Shown here: positions 55,301 through 63,690 of the stretch, piece after piece
Position numbering within the stretch: position 1 is the first letter of the stretch
Layout of the letters: the number at the start of each line of letters is the position of its first letter
DNA from: Sorangium aterium
GTDB lineage: Bacteria > Myxococcota_A > Polyangia > Polyangiales > Polyangiaceae
Length of the DNA stretch: 64,000 nt
NCBI RefSeq assembly: GCF_028368935.1
Contig: NZ_JAQNDK010000007.1
Coordinates: 518,320-582,319 of the forward strand
Direction of reading: 5' to 3'
Translations under genes and position numbers: made by a program
The notes under the pieces: model-generated
Told to the model about the DNA's origin: nothing
The model's database searches: none
Seen by the model: the letters and a program-made list of their open reading frames with translations, nothing else

Positions 55301-58300
55301 GACGTGACGCGGACGCTCGTACCGACGAACGACGGCGCGACGTACTTCACGCTGCCCACCGAGCGCCGGGTGAGGCGAGCGCAAGGGGTCTATCCGCCCC
55401 CGGGCGGCGCGGTGCCCTCCGTCGAGGCGTACGTGCGGGAGATCGGGCGAGGCGGCGACGGCGCGACCCTGCTGCGCGACTCGGTATCGAAGGTGACGGA
55501 CTTCGACAGGTTCGGCAACGTGCGCGCCGAGGAGGTCTCGACGGATGGCGTCGACCTGACGCTCAAGGTCACGCGGACGTTCAAGAACGACACCGAGCGC
55601 TGGGTCCTCGGCCAGCTCGAAACGCAGAAGGAGTGCAGCGCGGCGGCCGGGATGTCGCAGTGCCGGACCCTCTCGCGAACGACCACGATCTACGGCGAGG
55701 TGGAGACCGAGTCCACCGAGAGCGACGACGGCCTTCCGGACACGAAGCTGACCCTCAGCTATGCGCGCGACGACTTCGGGAACATCACCGGCGTCACGGC
55801 GGAGGACGCCTTCGGGCACAAGCGCACATCCAGCACGGACTTCGACGAGGAGGGCATGCTCCCCGAGAAGTACGTGAACGCGGCCGGGCACACCACCCTC
55901 GTGGAGTTCGACGACGCGCTCGGCGTGCTCCTCAAGCGGGTCGATCCGAATCAGCTCGTGACGACGTGGGCGCATGACGGTTTCGGACGGCCCGGCCGCG
56001 AGACGCGCCCGGATGGCACGACGACGACGGTCGCGCTCTCCCGCATCAATGACGGCGGCCCGGCGCAGGATGCGTGGCGGGTGAGGCAGCGGAGGATCAC
56101 GACCGGCGGTGCCGACGATACGGTGGAGTTCGACAGCCTCGGCCGCCCGATCCGATGGCTAGGGTATGGGCCCGAACCGGAGCCGTCGGAGGGCTCGGGC
56201 GATGCGAAGCGCATCATGCAGGAAGTCGTGTACGACGCGCTGGGCGAGCACATCGCGCGGCGCTCGGTGCCGGTCAGGGAGGACACGCCCGAGAGCGGGA
56301 TCCTGTACGATCGCTATGAGTACGATGCCGTAGGCCGCGAAGTGCGGCATACGACGCCTTGGAACGCGACCACGACGACGGCATACGATGGCCTGCAGGT
56401 GCGCGTCACCGACCCGCTCGATCATGTGACGGTGACCGAGCAGGACCCGCTGGGGCGCATCAAGACCATCACCGACGCGGCCGACGGGATCACCCGTTAC
56501 GCGTACGGCCCCTTCGGACTGCTGCATACGGTCACCGATCCGGGCGAGGCAGTGACGCGCGCGACGCGCGACGCATTCGGCCGCGTCCGTCAGCTCGACG
56601 ATCCCGATCGGGGCACGACGGTCTCGATCCATGACGGCTTCGGCGAGCTGATTTGGTCGACCGATGCGCTCGAGCGAAAGGCCACCTGGACGTACGACGC
56701 GCTCGGTCGACCCCGCTCGCGCGTGGACCAGGACGGTGCCGAGAGCCTGACGACCACGTGGACCTGGGACACCGCGGCGCATGGCGTCGGCAAGCTCCAT
56801 ACGCTCGCGAGCCCGGACGGGGAGAAGACGTACGGGTACACGGGCCGTGGCCAGCTCGACACGATCGCGCTCCGCATTGACGGCGAGCGCTCTCCCCTGG
56901 AGGCCAGGCTGGGTTACGACGAGCTCGGCCGCGTCGAGACGGTCACGTACCCGGCGCCGGCCGGCGCGGCGCCGTTCGTCGTGGCCCACGATCGCGACGC
57001 GCACGGCCATGTGCTTGCTGTGCGCGACAGCGGAACGAACCTCGTCTACTGGCGCTTGGCCGACGTGGACAACGCGGGGCGCTTCCGGGAGGAGGTGTTC
57101 GGCAACGGAGCCGTCACGGAGCGGACCTACTTCGCCGACAAGCAGCGCCTGAGGCACATGGCGACGCAGAGCGGCGCTGGGGAGGTGCAGGACCTGGACT
57201 ACGGGTTCGACGATCTCCTGGATCTCACGCGCCGCACCGATGCGCTCCAGCCCGAGAACACGACGGAGCGCTTCCGGTACGATTCGCTCCATCGGCTGAC
57301 GTGCGCGTACTTCAGCGATATCGAGAGCTCGGCGGCGCCCTGCGCGCTCCGCTACGACTACCGCCCGAACGGCAATCTCACCTTCAAGTCGGACGTCGGT
57401 GACCTCTTGTATGACGACCCGCTGCACCCGCACGCGGTCACCGGCGCGGGTACGGACACCTTCGCGCATGACGCTGTCGGCAATCAGACCGCGCGGCCCG
57501 GTGGCACGACGGTGCGCTATACGCCGTTCGATCTGCCGGAGCGCATCACGCAGGGCGCGAGCACCATCACGTTCGGCTACGACGGCGACCAGCAGCGGAT
57601 CCGCAAGACCACCCCGGAAAAGGAGACGCTCTACTTCGGCGACCTGTACGAGCGGGTCACAGAGGCGGTATCGGGCGCCGTAGAGCATCGGTACCATGTC
57701 CATTCGCCGGAGCGTGTGGTAGCGATCGTGACCCGGGGAGGCTCGGACGACGGCACCCGTTACGTGCATGTCGATCACCTCGGCTCCGTCGATGCGCTCA
57801 CCGACGAGGACGGCGACGTGATCGAGCGGCGGAGCTACGACCCGTTCGGACAGCGCAAGAACCCCGTCTGGGGAGAGCGCCCGCCTGCGTCGTTCCCGAG
57901 CGAGACAACGCAGGGGTTCACAGGGCACGAGAGCGACGACGAGCTCGGGCTTGTGAACATGAAGGGCAGGATCTACGATCCCAGGATCGGGCGGTTTTTG
58001 ACGACGGACCCGATCGTGTCGATCCCGTCCTTCGGGCAGAGCTGGAATCCGTACAGCTACGTGCTGAACAACCCGCTCGCGTACGTCGACCCAGGTGGCT
58101 TTCAGCAAGCGCTCCCGCAGGCTGGGCCCCCGCCGGTCCGCGCGGACTTCACGATGGAAGAGCTCGGCCTCGACCCGATCGTCATCGACGTGGGCGGCCA
58201 ATGGCCGGAGAACGAGCCGCGCGCCGACACCGATACCAATACCATGGCTGCCGAGACGGGCGGCGCCGTGCCGCCGATCGACGTCAGCGTGCTCGGGACG

Positions 58301-59080
58301 AGCGCGGGCTTCGTGCCCCAGCCAGCGCTGTCGTGGACGGAGACCACGAGCCCCGCCAGTCTGGTCGGCGAGAGCTTGCTCGGCGCTGCCGAGGGGACGG
58401 GCGAACTGGCGCTCGGTCTCGCGCGATCGCTGGTCCTGAATGCGGTTACGCTGGGCGGCTACGGCACCTACGCGCTCGGCCGCGCGATGTGGGACGGCTA
58501 CCAGGACGACGGCGTTCTCGGCGCGCTCAATGCCGTCAACCCGCTCTACGAAATTGGGCGCAATGGGGTCGACACGGCCCTCGCCATCGACCGGGAGGAT
58601 TATCGGGCAGCGGGTGCGGCGGGGGTGAAGACGATCCTCCTCGGCGCGGCGACGGTGTTCGGCGCGGGGAGGGGGCTGGGAGCGCTCGCGGAGGAGTCGA
58701 CGGCTGCGGCGGGAGCCGCAACGGTAACACCGAGAGCGTACTCGGTCGCGTTCGAGACCGCTATCCCGAAGGCCGGGATCGGCCGATACCCTGCGCACTT
58801 CGCGGCAGCGAATGAGAATTTGCTTCGAGCGATGGCTGATCCACAGCTTGCGCCAATGATTCGTCAGACCATAGGGCAACAGTTTGAGAGCACGATCCTG
58901 AGTCCAACAGGCCGCGTTCTTGGAAGATCACCCACGGGGTGGACATGGCATCATGTTCCCGGTAGACCTGGCGTACTTCAGCTGGTTCCGAGCGAGCAAC
59001 ACGCGTCGGGTTCGGCCTGGCAGCATCTACTTCACCCAAACGGACAGGGAGGGATGAGTGAATGGGGACACCTCTACTAA
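52352..59080 (+). CDS. SpvB/Rhs polymorphic toxin with C-terminal WHH-type HNH nuclease
   Basis: 2,242 aa from ATG 52352 (GGGGAGG 5 nt upstream) with a lipoprotein signal (WMFLACVLASGGC). An SpvB-like N-domain (GTFSITSTGESVYTMDL; GNGFSLTGLSAITRC) is followed by about seven FG-GAP/VCBS Ca-binding motifs (DIDADGLDDLV, DYNDDGQMDVL, DLDGDSVPDLI, DVNGDGLPDAV, DFNGDGRQDLL, DLNGDGAQDVI) and a TcdB-like middle. YD repeats run from about residue 1200. The Rhs core is near 1810-1915 (VDHLGSVDALTDEDG; GRIYDPRIGRFLTTDPI; NPYSYVLNNPLAYVDPGG). The variable C-terminus has two hydrophobic stretches and ends GWTWHHVPGRPGVLQLVP with QHASGSAWQHLLHPNGQGG, the WHH variant of the HNH/Endo VII nucleases. Probably a surface-displayed, contact-dependent DNase toxin. 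The overlapping next gene is the likely immunity. Confidence 0.93.
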   Translation: MSPVPRWSLRALVPLWMFLACVLASGGCQCVFGEPPPEPPGLVACRTQRAHSPATSRPAPEVETVAAGTIPGTFSITSTGESVYTMDLATPPARAGMGPGLQIVYRSDGGDGVLGNGFSLTGLSAITRCPKSLAQDGEIRGVRYDGDDGLCLDGQRLVPVGQAPGTIEYRTFPDTFVKVVGHYPPEGGAPAEALFFEAYLPTGRVVEYGRTEGSKPLARGSVPRAWLANEARDGRGNAMTYAYCLAEAEDGHAAEYAVDEIRYTSFEGAPSLEPSRAVRFVYGNKDSAAVRTGYSGGMALQRSLRLEEIQMLGPGDALVRSYGFRYELSPTTSRTLLTQVEECASDGVCKPPTRFQYSRGKPGFERLTTDIDKPVSEKASPMVFDIDADGLDDLVIPDIVAGSSTPSHPITAWGVARNLGPRASPSFLAAPELAFLQDWLFVADPDGPSDPALLQPELGTVLDYNDDGQMDVLLHDVFDTKTTWHVLLSQPDRTFALHDTGIRRPFPLGVTPTPPSLISPGASVHLADLDGDSVPDLIQCQDHAEELVPNPLSAVWSVHLWRPARGATPAGFDRTGESIELLTGYPCPMELHTLDIDADSTIDLIVPSVRLFGDGTALIGESYEAIMRRGEGRWGVIDTKLPVVPRGGRVVFLDVNGDGLPDAVESGFSGQLYTYVNTGSTFVISPFRTVDAFSFGDLLGVPDQDALFRLAVPLDFNGDGRQDLLMPVPPGMLLSGSNVLPSWAVLQATGDLAGPPFKLVDAGVPFEAKLGDAITLADPRGPRTGDLNGDGAQDVILPLGGVFNVFQNLSADQDLLVAVSDGMNAHEPTEPGFVPNVSISYGHLTDAPVTSGGAEEDPDRRSALYVARSGAADDCGYPRRCVVGPRRVVSAYALNNGGDRARRFEVGYRDGRYHRLGRGFLGFGERIVTDLDTGAVTIDVYDHVTFDDELQVFPFAGSVQRTWHGAPGLPSQPRPEQIELSFSDVTRTLVPTNDGATYFTLPTERRVRRAQGVYPPPGGAVPSVEAYVREIGRGGDGATLLRDSVSKVTDFDRFGNVRAEEVSTDGVDLTLKVTRTFKNDTERWVLGQLETQKECSAAAGMSQCRTLSRTTTIYGEVETESTESDDGLPDTKLTLSYARDDFGNITGVTAEDAFGHKRTSSTDFDEEGMLPEKYVNAAGHTTLVEFDDALGVLLKRVDPNQLVTTWAHDGFGRPGRETRPDGTTTTVALSRINDGGPAQDAWRVRQRRITTGGADDTVEFDSLGRPIRWLGYGPEPEPSEGSGDAKRIMQEVVYDALGEHIARRSVPVREDTPESGILYDRYEYDAVGREVRHTTPWNATTTTAYDGLQVRVTDPLDHVTVTEQDPLGRIKTITDAADGITRYAYGPFGLLHTVTDPGEAVTRATRDAFGRVRQLDDPDRGTTVSIHDGFGELIWSTDALERKATWTYDALGRPRSRVDQDGAESLTTTWTWDTAAHGVGKLHTLASPDGEKTYGYTGRGQLDTIALRIDGERSPLEARLGYDELGRVETVTYPAPAGAAPFVVAHDRDAHGHVLAVRDSGTNLVYWRLADVDNAGRFREEVFGNGAVTERTYFADKQRLRHMATQSGAGEVQDLDYGFDDLLDLTRRTDALQPENTTERFRYDSLHRLTCAYFSDIESSAAPCALRYDYRPNGNLTFKSDVGDLLYDDPLHPHAVTGAGTDTFAHDAVGNQTARPGGTTVRYTPFDLPERITQGASTITFGYDGDQQRIRKTTPEKETLYFGDLYERVTEAVSGAVEHRYHVHSPERVVAIVTRGGSDDGTRYVHVDHLGSVDALTDEDGDVIERRSYDPFGQRKNPVWGERPPASFPSETTQGFTGHESDDELGLVNMKGRIYDPRIGRFLTTDPIVSIPSFGQSWNPYSYVLNNPLAYVDPGGFQQALPQAGPPPVRADFTMEELGLDPIVIDVGGQWPENEPRADTDTNTMAAETGGAVPPIDVSVLGTSAGFVPQPALSWTETTSPASLVGESLLGAAEGTGELALGLARSLVLNAVTLGGYGTYALGRAMWDGYQDDGVLGALNAVNPLYEIGRNGVDTALAIDREDYRAAGAAGVKTILLGAATVFGAGRGLGALAEESTAAAGAATVTPRAYSVAFETAIPKAGIGRYPAHFAAANENLLRAMADPQLAPMIRQTIGQQFESTILSPTGRVLGRSPTGWTWHHVPGRPGVLQLVPSEQHASGSAWQHLLHPNGQGGMSEWGHLY

Positions 59081-59385
59081 AAGAAATTCTTCAAAACTGG
59101 CAAAAGTACGAGCCCGATGAGGATATTTATGTTCCATCCGGAATAGACGTTACCTTGGACACCATCGTTACCATTCTTCCGTTCGATCGACATCGTCCTC
59201 GGATGTTCGAAGGTCTCGAATACGTCTTGAGCTTTGAGCAAGTCGGGGACGCCATCGTCGGGCTCGAGGCCCAGCTTCGACGCGAGACGTCGGCAGAAGA
59301 GCGGCTCGCAGCAGTTCTGCATTATGCGCGACATGACGCGTTCATCGATCCCCAGCACCTGCCGGTGGGTGGATTGCGCGAATGA
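59062..59385 (+). CDS. Candidate immunity protein to the Rhs-WHH toxin
   Basis: 107 aa, acidic, no signal peptide. ATG 59062 lies inside the last 19 bp of the toxin gene, so the two are translationally coupled, the normal toxin-immunity layout. MGTPLLKEILQNWQKYEPDEDIYVPSGIDVTLDTIVTILP followed by FEGLEYVLSFEQVGDAIVGLE and ERLAAVLHYARHDAFID suggests a small alpha/beta fold. No named immunity family is recognised. The gene and the last 300 bp of the toxin are clearly less GC-rich (AAAAGAAATTCTTCAAAACT) than the rest of the Rhs gene, as expected for an exchangeable toxin-immunity cassette. Confidence 0.75.
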   Translation: MGTPLLKEILQNWQKYEPDEDIYVPSGIDVTLDTIVTILPFDRHRPRMFEGLEYVLSFEQVGDAIVGLEAQLRRETSAEERLAAVLHYARHDAFIDPQHLPVGGLRE

Positions 59386-59632
59386 ATCGGCTCGTCGCGA
59401 GCAAGCCGACCAGCTCCAGGTCGTCGGCCCGATGCTGCGCAACGCGCCCGTTGGCCTGCTCTACGTCGAGGTGCCCTCCCTTGCCTCTGAGTTCGCCCAG
59501 GGGCTGCGTGCGCCGTCGCGGTTCCGCCCGAAAGCGCGCGCTACGCTCCCGCCGGTCTTGGCCGAGAAGTACGTGAAGCGAGATTGTTCGTATGCTCGAT
59601 GGCTTGACCGGAGGGCCTTGCGCCCAAGCGTT
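59386..59632 (+). other. Unassigned coding-like remnant after the immunity gene
   Basis: One plus-strand frame (ending at the TonB-like gene) reads REQADQLQVVGPMLRNAPVGLLYVEVPSLASEFAQGLRAP then RATLPPVLAEKYVKRD, which looks protein-like but has no start and no recognised family. It could be the end of an older, displaced toxin or immunity cassette, as often occurs downstream of rhs genes. Confidence 0.3.
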
Positions 59633-60256
59633 TTGCCATGGTCACGCAGCAAGCCATGCGTCGCACTGAACCTCTTGACGATGGCAGCGCTCGGGATGTC
59701 ATGCTCCACGACAGCGCCTTCGACAAGACACACTGTCTCCCATCACCGACTGACCGTCGAAGAGTGGCGAGCCACACAAGCGCTGGACGATGTTTATGTC
59801 CCCGACGTCAAGGCAGGGAACACCGCCGCGCTCGGCGGGGCACGTGTTCCCTTTGCCCTCTATATCGTTTCCATGCACGAGCGCCTCCACGAGGTATATG
59901 GGGAGGAGTTGACAGCCGCGCGCGAGGCGAACCCCGAGCTCCGCGACGCGGCAGATCTCGCGGTGTTGATCGAAATCGTCGTCAATCAGGCGGATGGCCG
60001 CCTCGCGAAGCTGGGCGTCGCCAAATCCAGTGGATCCGTCGTCTTCGATGTGGTCGCGCTCTCGGCATTGCGACGCGCAGCCCCCTTCGACGTGCCACCA
60101 CCTTCGATCTCGTCCCCGGGCGGCAAGGTCTATGTGCACTGGACTTTTCATGCCGATCCGTATCAGGCATGTAGTCCCAGGAATGCGAGACCATTCCTGC
60201 TCGCCAAGGCACCTTCCTCGACGACTGCCACGAGCGCATCCAAGCATGGGCCTTAG
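59633..60256 (+). CDS. TonB C-terminal-like lipoprotein
   Basis: 207 aa from TTG 59633 (MPWSRSKPCVALNLLTMAALGMSC), a probable lipoprotein signal with cysteine 24; the start is uncertain. The mature part includes RVPFALYIVSMHERLHEVYGEEL, LAVLIEIVVNQADGRLAKLGVAKSSGSVVFDVVAL, SALRRAAPFDVPPPSISSPGGKVYVHWTFH. This matches the TonB/TolA C-terminal pattern (V-x-[IV]-x-x-x-G, SSG...[FL]D, A-x-PF-x-x-PP, v-x-[VW]-x-F). No proline-rich periplasm-spanning linker is present, so it is not a classical TonB. The partner is unknown. Confidence 0.65.
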   Translation: MPWSRSKPCVALNLLTMAALGMSCSTTAPSTRHTVSHHRLTVEEWRATQALDDVYVPDVKAGNTAALGGARVPFALYIVSMHERLHEVYGEELTAAREANPELRDAADLAVLIEIVVNQADGRLAKLGVAKSSGSVVFDVVALSALRRAAPFDVPPPSISSPGGKVYVHWTFHADPYQACSPRNARPFLLAKAPSSTTATSASKHGP

Positions 60257-60340
60257 AAAAGCGCCCAACCAAGGAGAGGGTTCGCGTGAGGCCGTGGAGG
60301 TCGGCGCGGCGGCGCCGCCGGTCGACGGCAGCACAACAGG

Positions 60341-61882
60341 CTATTCGGGAAACCGAAGCGTCTCGACCTTGATGCCGTCCTCCCCCATGATCGTCTCGCC
60401 CGACCAGTCCCAGCTGATGCCGCCCTTACCCGGCGGACCGAGCTCGTAGGTGACGCCCTCCAGCGTGAGCTGGTCCTCGTCGAGGTAGGCGATGCCGATC
60501 GAGTCGCCGCCGCGCCCGGGGCCGCCGTAACCGCCGTCGCCCCCTCGCCCGCCATCGCCACCCTTGCAGGACCACGAGCCGTCCCCCACGGCGCCGCCTA
60601 GTTCGCCTCGGCCCCCTTCGCCGCCTTCCTCGGGCTTTCCGCCGTCGCCGCCTGGACCCGCGTCGATGGTCGTGATGACGCTATCGCGCAGCGTCAGCTT
60701 GGCATGAAGCGCGACGATGCCGATGGTCGGGTGCCCGTTTTCGCCCGCTCGGCCGCCCCTGCCACCGCAGCCGCCAGCGCCGCCGGAGCCACCGCCGGCG
60801 CCTCCCTTGGAGCCCACGCCGCACACGGCGAGTTCGCCTCGACGGCCGCCGCCCCCGCCGCCACCTTGGCCCGGCATGCCCCTGCCGCCGTCGCCTGCCC
60901 AGTCGCCCTCCCACCCTGTCTCGGTGATACGCCCGATGCCCTGACCCGCGGCGCCGACGGTGCCGTACAGGCCGGAGATCCCGTGGTGTCCACCGCTGCA
61001 ATGGGTGCCTGGCACGTCCCCGCCGCCTCCCCGCCCATCATGCCCGGAGTTTGGAGTTTGCGACGGCTCCCCGTCGTCCCCGTCCTCCGCGCCGTCGGGG
61101 AGCCCGTCGCCTCCCTTGCCGCCAACGCTCGGAATTCCGCCGTCGCACCGATTCACCACCGCCGAGCCGCCGGGCACGGTGTCTGCCGAGCACGCATCGC
61201 CGCCGTACACGCCATCCGGTCCGATCGCTGCGTGATTTAGCCCGCCCCATTTCTCGCCATCGTGACCTGCCCATCCGTACGACGTGCGAACCTTGCTCCG
61301 GATGAGCTCCACGGCCGTGCCGGATTGCACGAGCATTCCGATCGGGCCGCCCGACTGGAACCGCAAGTCGACGATCGTCGATACCCCGTCCGCGGCTCCC
61401 GTATCTCCGGCGCTCGCCGGTACGACGGTCAGAGCGATCCCGTCGGTAGCTGCGATCTGAATCAGCGAGCGCGTGTCGAGCATGCGCTTCCAGCTGATGC
61501 AGCTGAAGCCGCCGATGAGATCCACGCCGGAAGGCAGCGTGAGGGGCCCGAAGAAGCCGTCGGCGCATGCGAACACGCGCCCTCGTGCGGCACGCGCGAG
61601 CTCCACGGCGCGCTGCAACGTGCGCACGGGCCGCTCCTTCGTACCCGGGTTCGCGTCGTGGCCGTCGCCCCAAACGCCGGCCACGAACACCCCGCAGCCA
61701 TCCTCCCACACGTCCGCGGCGAGGCGCTCGAGACAGAACGACTCTGGCGGCGCGTCACCCTGACACGACGAGGTGCCGTCGCAGCCCGTTCCGCCCGGCT
61801 CATTGGGGCCCGGTGCGGTACCGCAGCCGGCCGCGACGAGGAGCAGCGCGGGGGACAGATAGATCGCTCTTGTGGTTCGCAT
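60341..61882 (-). CDS. Gly-rich (PGRS-like) lipoprotein with DUF1565/beta-helix segment
   Basis: 513 aa from ATG 61882 (GGGAG 5 nt upstream). Signal peptide ends VAAGC (lipobox). Residues about 55-130 have GVFVAGVWGDGHDANPGTKERPVRTLQRAVELA, a DUF1565/pectin-lyase-like opening used by right-handed beta-helix proteins. Residues about 235-450 are strongly Gly-rich (GGKGGDG, GGGGGGGRRGE, GGAGGCGGRGG), reminiscent of mycobacterial PGRS domains. Segments such as IGIVALHAKLTLRDSVITTIDAG show beta-helix coils between the Gly-rich stretches. Probably a cell-surface adhesin-like protein. Its start is only 12 bp from that of the divergent propeller gene. Confidence 0.8.
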   Translation of the reverse strand: MRTTRAIYLSPALLLVAAGCGTAPGPNEPGGTGCDGTSSCQGDAPPESFCLERLAADVWEDGCGVFVAGVWGDGHDANPGTKERPVRTLQRAVELARAARGRVFACADGFFGPLTLPSGVDLIGGFSCISWKRMLDTRSLIQIAATDGIALTVVPASAGDTGAADGVSTIVDLRFQSGGPIGMLVQSGTAVELIRSKVRTSYGWAGHDGEKWGGLNHAAIGPDGVYGGDACSADTVPGGSAVVNRCDGGIPSVGGKGGDGLPDGAEDGDDGEPSQTPNSGHDGRGGGGDVPGTHCSGGHHGISGLYGTVGAAGQGIGRITETGWEGDWAGDGGRGMPGQGGGGGGGRRGELAVCGVGSKGGAGGGSGGAGGCGGRGGRAGENGHPTIGIVALHAKLTLRDSVITTIDAGPGGDGGKPEEGGEGGRGELGGAVGDGSWSCKGGDGGRGGDGGYGGPGRGGDSIGIAYLDEDQLTLEGVTYELGPPGKGGISWDWSGETIMGEDGIKVETLRFPE

Positions 61883-61894
61883 CGTTCTCCCTCG

Positions 61895-62554
61895 ATGTCG
61901 TGTCGTGCATGGGGGGACAACGGGGGGCAGGTCTATCGCCGTGTCGGCGGAGACTTCGGCGCCGGCCGCTGGGAGCACCTCGATCGCTCGCTCTTGCAAG
62001 ATCCCGAGGAGCGGGCCCGGGCGCTCCTGCGCGCGCCGAGCTCGCCGGCCGCGGAGCACAAGGTCTTTTACTGCGTCGACGGTCCACGCGAGGACGAGAT
62101 CTACGTCATCGGGACGCGCGGCACGATCCTCGTCTGGGACGGCGCCACGTTCACCGCTCTCCCGCCCGTCACGGCCGCGGCGCTGGTGAGCATCTTCGTC
62201 GAGGACGAGAAGCGCATCTGGATCTGCGGGCGCGAAGGCACGCTCCTCCGCGGCAACCGGCGCGAAGGCTTCCGCGCGGTCGCGGTCTCGGGCCGGCGCC
62301 AGATGTTCACGTCGATCACCAGGCACGACGGCCGGATCTACCTGGCAAGCGGCGCCAATCCGCGCGGCCTCTTCACCTACGAGCGCGGCAGCCTCCGGCG
62401 AGTCTCGACCGGGCTCGTGCCCGAGATCGAGGACGCGCACACGGTCGACAGCGTCGGCGGCGCGCTCTGGGTCGTCGGCTCGAAGGACATCGTGCGCCTC
62501 GAGGGCAGCCGCTGGGAGCGGATCGACCACGTCGACAACGCTCCCATCCGTTGA
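61895..62554 (+). CDS. Propeller-repeat protein, N-terminally truncated
   Basis: 219 aa from ATG 61895. The sequence EDEIYVIGTRGTILVWDGATFTALP, VEDEKRIWICGREGTLLRGNRREGF, TRHDGRIYLASGANPRGLFTYERGSL and GGALWVVGSKDIVRLEGSRWERID forms four blades of a YCF48/WD-like propeller. The first residues (MSCRAWGDNGGQVYRRVGGDFGAGRW) resemble the middle of such proteins, and the ATG lies 12 bp from the divergent gene, which leaves no room for a normal promoter. So the 5' part was probably lost. Family members are often encoded near Rhs/polymorphic toxins (recalled, not verified). Confidence 0.6.
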   Translation: MSCRAWGDNGGQVYRRVGGDFGAGRWEHLDRSLLQDPEERARALLRAPSSPAAEHKVFYCVDGPREDEIYVIGTRGTILVWDGATFTALPPVTAAALVSIFVEDEKRIWICGREGTLLRGNRREGFRAVAVSGRRQMFTSITRHDGRIYLASGANPRGLFTYERGSLRRVSTGLVPEIEDAHTVDSVGGALWVVGSKDIVRLEGSRWERIDHVDNAPIR

Positions 62555-63160
62555 CACTTGACGGTCATCGTCATCGGATGATGTGCGCGTGGTTAGCGCG
62601 GGATGCCCCGCGAGTGGTGCGAGGTGAAAATGCGAATCGTCTTGTCGCGCCTACACGCATGACACCGCCCAGGCCCGGCGTGGAGGCAATCACCTCGGAT
62701 CCGTACCCTGCGGCCGACGTCATCGAGCCGCCGCATCCGCACGCGCACGCGCTCGGGCTGGCCCTGGCGATCGCGGTCGTGACCCTGCGCCGATGACCGC
62801 CACCCGGTGCCCTTCCTCAAACACCGACGTCGCTGTGAAGGCGACCCCGACGGGGGGCTCACCGCTGCCTCCGCCACCGGTGCCGCCCGGGCTGCGGCCG
62901 TGCCGTGGTGCCGCGGAGGGCTGGTGCCGCGGAGGGCCAGAGCCGCCGTGTGGTGCACGGAGCTCGGCGGGGCGCGACGGCGCGCTGCTCGCCGCCCGCC
63001 ATGCCCTCTACCAGCGGGCCCGCCGCAGGACGCCCTTGCGCTGGACCGGCCAGACTCGCAACTGGACACCGATCGGCGCCGTGCCCCTCAACCCCCAGGC
63101 TCACGAGGCTCAAGCACTCATGAGGATGTGACCAGATCAACGGCCAACTATCTTGACACC
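62555..63160. other. Accessory stretch without a clear gene
   Basis: About 600 bp. A short plus-strand reading ending at 62796 (PHPHAHALGLALAIAVVTLRR) has a hydrophobic, basic end like a C-terminal membrane anchor, perhaps the 3' remnant of an exported protein gene. Nothing else is recognised. The stretch ends where recombinase homology begins at about 63165. Confidence 0.3.
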
Positions 63161-63690
63161 CCCAGGATCGTGCTCGGCCTTGCGCTGCTGGAGCAGGCTG
63201 CCGCGCGCGAGGGCAGCGCGCTCCGTGACGTCCGGCTCGCGATCAACCACCTGTGCAGGGGCGAAGCGCGCGCCCGTGCCTCCGGGGAAACCACCTTCGC
63301 CGAGTTCGCTGAGCGGGTTCTTTCTGGAAAGCTTGCCGAGCAGTATCCGGACCATGTGAAGGCGATTCGGACAGCCGATAAATATGAGCAGAGGCTGGGC
63401 CACGTGCTCGACGTGCTAGGCCCCGTTCCCCTCGTGCGCCTCACACTCGACCCATGCCGACCACGCGATGTCTCGGCTGCCAGCGCACCTGGAGCCCGGA
63501 TCGCGCCGGAATATTGCGATGGTCATCCATCGGCTATTGGCACTGGCTGCCTCGGCGCCGGAGATGTCCTCGCGGAACGAATCTACGGGGGCGAACCGTG
63601 GCGATCCGTTGCTTTTCCCGCAATTCTGGAGGCACGTGACCACCGATCGCACCCCTTCGGGAGCGATGGCGCCAACCCGGGCCCAACCGC
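63160..63690 (+). pseudogene. Tyrosine recombinase remnant with internal deletion (second copy)
   Basis: IVLGLALLEQAAAREGSALRDVRLAINHLCRGEARARASGETTFAEFAERVLSGKLAEQYPDHVKAIRTADKYEQRLGHVLDVLGPVPLVRLTLD matches residues 138-232 of the intact recombinase at 43589. A 1-bp shift near 63450 then leads to DHADHAMSRLPAHLEPGSRRNIAMVIHRLLALA (233-264). The sequence next jumps to NESTGANRGDPLLFPQFW and TDRTPSGAMAPTRAQP, matching about 579-613. Residues 265-578, including all catalytic residues, are gone, as are the first 137. It is oriented opposite to the intact copy. Confidence 0.85.

Noticed and set aside
52055..55975. 1,306-aa open frame on the minus strand
   Set aside because: Antisense to the Rhs gene, no family motif, Arg/Val/Asp-rich shadow composition.
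60307..60320. GC palindrome CGGCGGCGCCGCCG as a terminator between convergent genes
   Set aside because: Short GC-only palindromes are expected by chance at this base composition and there is no loop or U-run.
62807..63160. Start of the plus-strand frame that enters the second recombinase copy
   Set aside because: The sequence before IVLGLALLEQ is Arg/Pro/Ala-rich and unlike the intact recombinase; it is not its N-terminus.
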